This document shows positions 46,050-55,272 of a stretch of 64,000 nucleotides of DNA, one piece after another (positions within the stretch are counted from its first letter, which is position 1; each line of letters starts with the position of its first letter). A model generated the notes under the pieces. The model was not told where the DNA came from, made no database searches, and was given only the letters and a program-made list of their open reading frames with translations. Location: positions 62,001 to 126,000 of the forward strand of contig MU271155.1 of assembly GCA_021432605.1 (NCBI GenBank). Direction: 5' to 3'. Both the position numbers and the translations under genes were made by a program. This DNA is from Coniochaeta sp. PMI_546. Taxonomy: Eukaryota; Ascomycota; Sordariomycetes; Coniochaetales; Coniochaetaceae.

Positions 46050-46395
46050 AGATTCAATATTAAGATACTCAACGTAAGGCTGTTACGATATGTAATGTTT
46101 AGTAAGTAAAATCTTGTAATAGACTGGAAGAGAGGGAGAGAGAGAGAGAAAAAAACAAAAAAAGATGACTTGTTTCTAATCCCCCGTCCCTCGTGATGGT
46201 ATGAGTGTCGGTCGGTCGTATAGACAGACGTATAGACTATGATGCTAGTTATAATGCCATATCCAAATCCACTTAAGGACGGCTCACGCGTTAATAAGAT
46301 AGCATTGGCAGGATTCGAACCCGCTATATCAGTGGTAGGAAGTGTAGGTACAAGCCAAACCCGCACTTCAACCAGCTGAGCCATCACACCCGAAG
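46050..46395 (-). mobile_element. tRNA-derived SINE-like element, copy A
   Basis: On the minus strand an A box (TGGCTCAGCTGG, 46383-46372) and a B box (GGTTCGAATCC, 46321-46311) are both perfect matches to RNA polymerase III promoter consensus. The flanks that should form the acceptor stem do not pair, so this is not a working tRNA gene. Downstream comes a unique module shared with copy B and ending in a T/C-rich tract at 46165-46130. The copy contains an extra GTCGGTCGTATAGACAGACG-type insertion relative to copy B. Ends are approximate and no target-site duplication is obvious. Confidence 0.7.
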
Positions 46396-49099
46396 GTGAC
46401 AGTTTGACTCAATAATTTGACCTATGTAATGACGTCTCTGATGTGGCTGCCACTGGCAAGAGGCGCCTTGTGTTGTTTCTACTGTCGCTCCTTGTATAAG
46501 GTACTCATTGACACTGTGTACGAGTAATCTGCGAATTTCAGCTATTGCCTACGTCCTCCTGAAGATTGGCGACTGTGTTTTGTCAAGGGAAATGGCTGTG
46601 AGGATCTGTGGCCTCGATCTGACACTACTGAACCAAATATCCACCGGGCTGAACATCTCTTGCTGTCTCTAGAAAAAAGTCCGGCTATAACAGCGGTTCC
46701 GTTCATCTGCTCATGGTACCAGGCACCATTGAATTGTCGCAAATATATCGACAAGATACACCGCTGTCCTCCGTACGTTGAGTTCTATAAACGCAGTTTC
46801 GAGCCATGGTTCTTGCATTTTTCACGAGCCGGTACAAGCATCGGCTCATCAAGAGAGCACAGTACAAGATATTAACAGACAATGGACCGCATACTATAGT
46901 TCATTCCTTGGTCTTCTCAGGCTGTTTCGTAAGAAATTGCCTGGTCGAAATACATATAGATGATTACCTCCTCTTCGCTTTCTTCGCCGTGTTATGTTTC
47001 TTCAATCATCGTGGCCAGGGGTAACTAGTCCACGGCCCTACGGGACAATTACTGTTTTCCTCCTCATTCCTTGTCTTGGCGTCAAATGGAAAGCTGTACC
47101 AGCCCTGATCCTGTTAGCTTCCGTCTATCCAAGCTTTGCAGACAGAGTCAAGGATCTAGGAATGATGAAGGCAAGGACAGTACAAAAACTTACGGGAGCT
47201 TAGTATATATTGGCCAGACATATCCTATCCATTCGATCCAGGCCCAACCCTTCTCGGGTGAACAATCTCCATTCTTTTTCTTGCCACCCGAAGGCTCATG
47301 ATGTGCCTCATGTGGCAGAAGTCTATGGCATAGGCTGCGCCCGTCGACTCGCTCAGCTTGTGACCATTCTCTTCGCAATGCGAGCTGCAGTCTATCCTGA
47401 CGTGAAGAATCGCATTTGGCGTGAAGGTGTCTCGAGAAGACCGTAGAGAAAAAGAGGACTTCATCATCGCTGTTGATCGTCAGCACGGAGGCTTTGGAGA
47501 CTATGGCGATAGATGAGCTTGTTTGAGTCTCAGTTTACGTACATATGAATGGGTCTCGGCTGATGGCTCAGCTGTACCATGGTGATATTGAAGTGGTCTG
47601 TTGGGGCGCGACACGTCGCAGAAACTGAGAGGACTGCCACCAAAAATCCCGACCCTCAATGGATTGTAGAGTGCCTGGAAGTGCGGTTGAAGGGCCACTG
47701 CCCAAGGCCTTCTGCAATACAGGGACCGCCAAGGACATGGCCCTTCCAACGCCCTCGCCAATGCGAGTCCACATAGTCAAGTAGTTATTTTCGAATGCTT
47801 CCAAGATTCGCTGTTGAAGTCGAAAGGAATCAGACTGCAGGCTCGCACAGCGATGATGGGGAAATAACCGTCGTGATGAGACAAGTAGTGTCGAATGGCA
47901 GTATCAGCTGTAGAATTGAAGGATTGTTCGACCTTAGGCCCCCGCGGCCAGCTGTTGGCCCGAACACGAAGGACATTCCCATGTACTGTACCTTACATGT
48001 CGGTGCGAGTTTTCCAGTGTTGGTGTAACATAACCGTATACTTGCAACTAATTGAAGGCCCACAGCACTTTATGGGCCACCCCGAGCTAGCTGCTATTGG
48101 CCTTCCATTATTTTCACTTCATCTCTTCACCCGACTTCATGAAGCACAGTGCCTGACCACACATGCACATTGGACACCACTATGCCCAGAGACTCGGAAT
48201 GTCCCCCTAGTTGTAACGACCAACAGTATCAGGCAGAGATCCAGAGCCAGAGAGCAACTTGTAAAGCTTGCGTAGCTGGTTCTGTTGCAATACACGCTTG
48301 AGTACATGATCACTAAACGCTACTTTCATACATGTGCTAACGGGAAGTTTGCCTAGGCTTCAACTCTACGGCTGGAAATCAATATATTGCTGTCTCTCGG
48401 TCAGAGGGCCAAGGTCACCAACTCGAAACACACACCCTCTATTCCGCCGAAAGAAACCATTGTAGGACATCGAAAAGCAACACATGAACCAACGATCTGA
48501 ATGATGTCGCAATGAAAACATGGAGCTTGTTGGTCACAATGGTTGCGCCACGCAATTTGCTCTGGCATCCAGGTCCAGCCCTTCAGCTCTGAGCCCCAAC
48601 TGCTAAGTCAAGGGTCGATACTGCTCCTCAAGCTGCGAGTATTACTACTGATCGACGCCAATACGCTGAGCTCAGGCCATGGTCTATGGAAGATCATTTC
48701 CGGTCGCAAGGTTATCAACGGAGAACGGGAAGACACAACCTCTAGCTTTGAGATGGATTCTGTCACCTGTTTTACTCACACGGTCGGTGCATGTTGTTGA
48801 TAGATATAAGCATCCAGCTCAACAACGCTGTCTAAAAGGTGATCCAGAAACACGTACAAGGACGGCAGATGGATCCGAATGACGGCTTGATAAGGGTTAT
48901 AGATTCTGCCAGCCTGGAGCAGGGTGCCATATCAGTAGAACCTCAATCTCTAGCTTAATAATTACCCCCACGACGAACCCGAGGCTGCCAAGGTAAACGA
49001 AGTGCTCAAGAAGGCCGATGACAGGGTCTTCGCCCGCGTTAAAGTTAACGTGCTGTTCAAATCATGACTTGGAAGCTAGTATGCAACAAATTTTCTACT

Positions 49100-49440
49100 A
49101 CCACCTCTCTTAAGACAACAACAGATACCACAGTAAGGTCAGTGGTGATACTACCACGTAAGAGACAAGAGGGATAGAAATCAAAATGGAGACGAACAGT
49201 AAAGAGGGCCAAAAAAAAAAAAAAAAGGTGGCTTGTTTTTCCCCCCGCCCTCGTGATGGTATGATTGTCGTATAGATGCTAGTTACAATGCCATATCCAA
49301 ATCCCCGGAGGGACGGCCGATGCGTTAATAAGATAGCATGGCAGGGTTCGAACCCGCGATTCAGTGGTTGGAAGTGTAGGTACAAGCCTAAACCCACACT
49401 TCTACCAACTGAGCCATCACAGCTCGAGGCTGGAATCACC
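49100..49440 (-). mobile_element. tRNA-derived SINE-like element, copy B
   Basis: This has the same structure as copy A: A box TGGCTCAGTTGG (49416-49405), a long hairpin-forming arm (GAAGTGTGGGT ... ACCTACACTTC) and B box GGTTCGAACCC (49354-49344). A shared body follows (TTATTAACGC, GGATTTGGATATGGCAT, ACCATCACGAGGG), then a T17 run at about 49227-49211 that would terminate RNA polymerase III. Identity to copy A is roughly 80% by eye. Sequence similarity may continue about 100 bp past the T run, so the T tract might be internal. Confidence 0.72.
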
Positions 49441-50210
49441 CAACTGCCTGAGTTGCTAGGACTTCTTCTAATTCAATCTATATACTAGGTAGCTTCCAGC
49501 CTTTGTTAGGCAGAGCTGTGGCCACATGTATCTCAGCAACTGACTCTTTGACCTCTTACTCTTGATTCACCTGGCGTCCACCTTGTTTCCACCTTGACCA
49601 ATGTCTTTGTACACCTATTTCACCAACATATCACCTTGACTCTCACTGTCACGCGTTAATCACTCGACCTCAAGCTTGCTCGCCTTGGCCCTCTCACAAC
49701 ACAAGTTCCACACCAGTATCCGGTCCGGAACAACCTATGTAATACACTCTAATTATTCTTGACGGTGATAATTGACCTTACGTTCAACTATTTCCTGCAA
49801 TTTTATAAGGCACCCAACGTCGAGCATCGATTTAGGTCACACCGTTCTTCTGTCTGCCAGCCACTTTTCAGCGGAAAAAAGTGCTTGACAATAAACCACC
49901 TACTCATTAGACCGTTTATAGCCATGAAAATTGTGCCACTTCAGAGCATAGCCTAGAGAGACGTAAGGTAAGTCAGGACAACAAAAACCGTGGCTTTATT
50001 GAGCTTCATTTTCCTCTCTTTTGAAACAATCTTCAAAGCATCCGTCACTGAACAATACCTTTTTTCTTACCTTCCCAGAAACCAACTCCCGCCGGATACA
50101 AAAGACAAGCCTCTCACCATCCAGACAAGAACAATCATCACGCAACCAAAACATTCAATTTTCAAGTCCTCAACCTCACGTCCCAAGCAATCAAAATTTT
50201 CTAAGACAAG

Positions 50211-50963
50211 ATGCCTTCACTCCTCCTCATCCACGCCCTGCCCAAAGCGGGCTTCACCTACCCCTACGGAGGCAGCCAGGTCACCAGCCGCCGCCAGTAC
50301 GACAAGCAGATCCAGAAGGCCATCCGCGCCTACAGCACCCGCTTCGACCGGGTCGAGGTCACGCCCCTCCTCATCCGCGCCTTCGGCGTAGCCACCGTCA
50401 CCCTGCAGGCGGTCTACGTCCCAGAATCATTGGACACGAGCGCCATCACGGCCGTCTACGAGGCCCTGGAGGTGACCCAGCGAGCCACCGCCTGGGCCGC
50501 GGGACTCGAGCCCTCCGTCTTCGCCCAGCTGATGCTTGGGGTTCGCGCCGCGCGCCGCATCGCGTTCAAGAAGGCCGGTCGCGACGAGACTCCGGAGGGG
50601 TCGTGGGCGCGCTCGCTGGCGGTCGCTGTGGATGAGTTTGACGAGGCGCTGCAGCGGAGGGGGTGGGGGACGGCGGATATGCTTCATGCTTTGGAGGGTG
50701 ATTTGGGCGGTGCTGGGGACGAGGACGAGGGGGATGAGGATGATGATGATGATGAGATGGAATACGCGAGCGGGATTGATCCTGCCGAGGAGGAGAGGCT
50801 TTGCGAGGGCTTGACCAAGGTCGATGTCGAGCAGGGAGAGGTTATGGAGGGGGTCGAGATGGAGGTTGACGGGAAGGAGAACACGGCGGAGGGAGCTGAG
50901 AAGAAGGAAGAGGAGGCCGAGGCTGAGGCCGAGCATTACCTCTTGGGCGATGACAAGTTTTGA
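50211..50963 (+). CDS. Conserved-looking acidic protein, unknown function
   Basis: A single-exon ORF of 250 residues follows a long AC-rich leader; the start is AAGATGCC. The first about 170 residues form an ordered-looking alpha/beta region (MPSLLLIHALPKAGFTYPYG, then VTPLLIRAFGVATVTLQAVY, WAAGLEPSVFAQLMLGVRAA, VAVDEFDEALQRRGWGTADM). The last 80 residues are Asp/Glu-rich, ending EAEAEHYLLGDDKF. I do not recognise a family. Codon use in the first half is strongly C-ending, typical of genuine expressed genes here, and falls off in the acidic tail. The acidic tail suggests a nuclear or chaperone-like role, but that is only a guess. Confidence 0.75.
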   Translation: MPSLLLIHALPKAGFTYPYGGSQVTSRRQYDKQIQKAIRAYSTRFDRVEVTPLLIRAFGVATVTLQAVYVPESLDTSAITAVYEALEVTQRATAWAAGLEPSVFAQLMLGVRAARRIAFKKAGRDETPEGSWARSLAVAVDEFDEALQRRGWGTADMLHALEGDLGGAGDEDEGDEDDDDDEMEYASGIDPAEEERLCEGLTKVDVEQGEVMEGVEMEVDGKENTAEGAEKKEEEAEAEAEHYLLGDDKF

Positions 50964-51438
50964 GGGACACTAGGAGACGAGGCGGATCATTGTTTCTTTA
51001 TTGGGTTGCATTGTTTTAGAGCGTTGCGAGCGTCAGAGGGAACTTTACCTGCCCTTGTCTTTCATCTTCTACTTCTTTAGAACAACACTCTTCTGTGTTC
51101 TGCAGATGGACGACCAATCCGGTTCGGTATTCATTAATCAATGCTGCCGTTGAACCGCATGTCCACCGTTATGAAAGGACAGTCGTCCAAATAAAGTTCA
51201 GACCCCCATAACAGCATTTTGTCGCGAGTCAGGGTTAGGGGTATCCATGGGATGCTGTTGACGCCCTGAAGCCTCGACAGCTAGGGCACGCCAAACAATC
51301 ATCGATCAGTTCAAGTTTCACATAAAAACGGCAGCTTATTCATAATTCCTTCGAAAGAAAGGATTTTTGTTATTATCCAACTTCTTATATGTATCCTATG
51401 TCTCTTTACTTAAGAAAAAGAAGAATACGGGTAACCAC
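50964..51438. other. Convergent spacer, acidic protein / sedolisin
   Basis: This is 475 bp between convergent genes, AT-rich towards 51360-51430. I see no gene or repeat in it. Confidence 0.55.
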
Positions 51439-53315
51439 TTAATGACCGCCAATCTTAGGCAACCACCACCCCGGCGTGCTCAGATCGAGCAACTTATCAA
51501 ACAGCGGAGTGCCCAGTCCAGTGACCGGATCCCACCCCTTGGTGGCATTCCAGCTAGCATACGGCACATACGGCGCCGGCAGGCCAGAGTAGATATCCGT
51601 GCCCGTGCAACCCTTGCTCCCGCCGTTGACGATGTCCGTCAGACCCGCCCAGCCGACGGTGTACAGCCACGGGTTCAGGAAGCCCATGGGCGGCAGGCCC
51701 TTGGCCAGCCGCGCGTTGTTGAGCAGGCTCACCAGCGCGGCGAACATGGGCGCGCTGGCGCTGGTGCCGGACACGAGGATGTCCTTGTTGTGGTCGTAGA
51801 CGTGGTACCGCACGCCCTGGGCCGCGACGTCGGGGAAGCCGCGGCCGTTGGGGTTGTACAGGCCCTTCCAGCGGCTGCCGAGCTGGGCCAGGTAGCCTAG
51901 TACGGCGACGGTCTGGTAGATGGGGCGGGGGAAGACGTCGGAGAAGCCGCCCGAGGAGAAGGAGACGCCAGCCTCGGGCTGGACGTAGCGCGTCGCGCCG
52001 ACGGAGGTCACGTAGGGGCAGGCGCCCGGGAAGATGGGCAGGAAGCGCGTCGTGTTCTTGCCGTCGTTGGTCTGGCAGGCGGATCCGGGACCCGTGTCGC
52101 CGGAGGAGAAGATGACGGACACGCCGCGGGCGCCGAGCTGGCCGAACATCTGGCAGACCTTCTCGACGTAGGGGCGGGGCACGGACTGCTCGTCCTCGCC
52201 GTACGAGGTCGTCAGGGTCTGGGGCAGGGCCGAGTCGGGCTGCTTGAGGAGGTAGGTCAGGAAGTCGAGGTAGGGCTCGTTGTCGCCTGGGGGCGCGGGC
52301 TGGTCGAGGTCCGGAACGAGAGGGCCGCGGCCGCCGGTGCTGTAGTAGACGATGGGCGTCTTGTAGGATATGGCGGCGGCGTACTGGATGTCGAGGTTGG
52401 CCTCGACGTCGTCGTTGGTGCTGTCGGCCTGGTCGTTGCCGCCGCCGTTGATCTGCGTGACGGTGAAGTTCTGGTCCTTGGCGTAGGGAGCGTAGACGGA
52501 CTCGAAGAGCTCGAGCTGGTCGTACTTGGCGTATTCCTGCGGGAAGCATGTTAGAACAATTTCTGGCGGAATAAGGAGTGGAGACCATCTCTCACCTCAA
52601 GATAACCGCAAACGCCGAACAGGCTCTTCTTGGAGGGATCGGCCTGGTAGCTGCCGATCTTGTACAGAGCCCTAATACACTCGGGCGTGATGGTGGCGTT
52701 GCAAGCCGTGGCGTTCAAGGTCTGCGGCGGGATTACGGCAGCAGTCAAGGGGGAGGTCTTGGCATCGACAACCTCAAACACCTCGCTGCGCTGCGCCTTG
52801 GGCTGACCGAAGCGGATGATGGGCGCAATGAACGTGATGTGCTCCCTGACGTTCTCGGGCACCGAGTACTCGAGAGCGCGGACCTTCTCGACGTCGGTGT
52901 CGAGATAGCCGTAGACGGCGAACTTGGCATCCAGCAGATGCTCGGCTTCGCGAACAGAGACAAGCAGATTGATCCAGTCGCCCTCATTCTCGATCTTGGA
53001 CTCGGCGATGTTCTCGCGGAGCCAGCTCAGGACGGTCGAGGTGGACTCAGCCCTGGGCGCCAAGAGCTGGGCGAGCTCGTCACGCTTGAGGTGCTTGCCG
53101 TAGAGAACATGCTCCGGGTTGGAGACATCGTACAGCGTCTGCTCGAAGAGGGCCGTATTGGGCTGATCGAGGGCGATGCGCAGGTGCAATGGGTGCGAAG
53201 GGTCTGCGTCACGGAGCTTCTTCCAGCCCGTCGGCACGGAGGCCAGAGACTCGACGACGATGTCCTTGCATTGGGCCAGGCCCGCTAGGGCGGCGAGAAG
53301 GAGAGCGTGCCTCAT
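51439..53315 (-). CDS. Secreted sedolisin (S53) tripeptidyl peptidase
   Basis: Two exons, 53315-52596 and 52536-51439, give 605 residues. A signal peptide ([16 protein letters not shown]) is followed by a propeptide of about 180 residues with the pro-kumamolisin pattern ([40 protein letters not shown]). In the catalytic domain the triad is E285 and D289 in EANLDIQYA and S499 in [11 protein letters not shown]. The oxyanion Asp is in [10 protein letters not shown], and the C-terminal Ca-binding region ([11 protein letters not shown] ... [11 protein letters not shown]) is intact. Sedolisins of this type are acid-active secreted tripeptidyl peptidases that feed on extracellular protein. The 59-bp intron lies just after the propeptide region. 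The enzyme appears intact. Confidence 0.96.
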
Positions 53316-55272
53316 CTTTCTGCTTTCTCAGGGAGAGTTGAGAAAGAAAGGATAAGTTGCAAGAGAGAGCGGGGGAGGAAAGAGAGGGTGAGGCAGAGTA
53401 GCACTCGCTACCATCGAAGCCCTTTATAGTTGGTAAATCCCGGCCGTGACTGGCGCTGTGCTACCGTCAGAACAGGCAGCTCCTCGTGCTCCCCTTCTCC
53501 TCATTGTGCGTGAGATCCGGCCGCCACCAACAGGCTGTACGGTAGCAGGTAGCAAGGACATCGAGTACAATTTCCCCATCCCAAACTGATCCCAGCGTGC
53601 AGCAAAGGAGAAGCTCCGATCCATGGAAAGGGCTCGAGAGCTTGCCAAGACAGGAATGAGGATCAACATCAAGCCAGGCAACTGCCCTTTTCAGCAAGGC
53701 GCTCCCGAGCAATTGGCCAATGATGACTCTGTGCCTCCCCGGGTGCCGATAGGAACGGATCGCGTATTGCAGGGATACCGTGTGGTGGGGTCGACGTTGC
53801 GGGCGGGCGGGCTGGACGGAGCGTCGGAGGCGATTCCTTGTTTCTCCAAAACCTCGATTTATTTGCCGTTGACTGGCTCGATTCGCGCTTTAGCGGTTCC
53901 ACAGGGTCGCGGCAGGTCATAGGAACGTTATTGAACCAGCTGCCGGATGAAGCTTAATATCGTAGCTAAGGCAGCTTATCGTGCAGCACGTCTTATGCGG
54001 TAATTGCGCGCTAATCTACCCTGTGGACGTTTCCTGGTTCGTGGCTTCTCATCCGAGGCAACCGTGTTAGACTGTCAAAGAGAGATGGAGGGGCCAGAAG
54101 TACCGTATGATCTATGACTGATCGAAAAGAATTGACAGGCTGAAGGACGGGGCACGAGGCGATCGACTACATCATGGATGACAACAATGAGCCCAAGCAT
54201 TAGATTGTATGGAGTGCCAGACGATTAGACATAGACCATTTGATCAGCAAGGTAGTTGAGCACCAGGGCTGTGTTGAATGGTCGAATGTCGGCGAGAAAG
54301 CTATATGTTGCAAGACAGATTCCCAGATTTGGCAAACTGCAACAGACGGTTCGTTCATGCTAAACGTTCACCTGCTCGTACAGGACTGGTAGCTGGAACC
54401 CGGCAGATCGACAAAGCGGCTGACGTCAGATTAAATAGGGGTCACACATTCTCAAGTATGCCAAGGGGAGGTTCCTACAGGAAGAGCCTATGCAGTACAA
54501 CCTCCTAATGTGAGTCTAAAGGGGTCACTGATATATACAATAGTACGTGGTAGCACTACATGAGCAGCTACGAGCAGACCACTGATGTGTATTCTGGGTA
54601 CGATGCACAACAAGGACCATTGATGTCGCTGGGGGTCCCGGTTCGGGTGCTTTGATCTCCATGTATGCAATGCAAGGGGCCCGCGGTAACAGAGTGAGGG
54701 AAGTACTAGCTGTTGAGCTTATCTATTGTAGCACATGTCACACCCGTATCTCTGTACAATGTAGCCGCTTGTTGACATGTTCACGGATATGTACTTACGC
54801 AACATATAAACATTTACAAGTGAGAGGCACTGGTATCGGTAACACTTCGAGAGACAAGAATATCATTGTCTACATTATCATATGCTATGCTAAAATAAAA
54901 GCCAAGCCTCCGTCTCACACGCGGACAGGTTGCTGACCGAAGTCATGTCACAGTGAAAAGAAAACAACCACTTAGTTGCAGCAGGTCAATGGTCTACTTG
55001 GTCACCTCGGGCACTTGCCACAAGGAATCAAGCCCTCTCGCCACGTCAAGGCGTAGACCATGAGAGGGTCCTGTGAACGGTTAGCAACACAGAAAAGAAA
55101 GGGGATACATACCTCAAGCCTAGCGACACCCAGTCGGTCTGGGCCGGTAGAGCAAGAAAATCGCGAAGCCGGCACGCCCGATGCGTTAGCTGGTCGGGAA
55201 GATCGAAGGAAAGAACCGGAACCTAAGAGACAGACGCTGCGATGGAGATGTGGCGGACCTGGGAAAGACCGC
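53316..55272. other. Spacer between sedolisin and orphan repeat gene
   Basis: This is 1.96 kb without a supportable gene. The sedolisin promoter side (53320-53420) carries a purine-rich tract (minus-strand CT leader). From 53900 to 55050 the sequence is AT-richer with only short frames. I see no tandem or inverted repeat there. Confidence 0.5.

Larger units (their letters stand above)
45050..50210. other. Gene-poor region with SINE-like copies
   Basis: This is about 5.2 kb with no supportable protein gene. The first about 500 bp serve as the thiolase promoter. Beyond this, all frames are broken into pieces of at most about 130 codons without known domains. The only clear features are two related tRNA-derived elements in the same orientation (46050-46395 and 49100-49440). 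The sequence between them resembles decayed genic or repeat DNA that I cannot identify. The final about 400 bp lead into the acidic protein gene and may include its leader. Confidence 0.6.

Noticed and set aside
46311-46390. tRNA gene on the minus strand
   Set aside because: A and B boxes are perfect, but the acceptor stem and most of the D stem cannot pair; called as a SINE-like element instead.
46806-47024. Short frame containing a TDNG string reminiscent of integrases
   Set aside because: Only four residues match in a 72-codon frame with nothing else in support; chance is the better explanation.
49344-49425. tRNA gene on the minus strand
   Set aside because: Same reason as the other copy: no acceptor-stem pairing, and a shared non-tRNA body follows.
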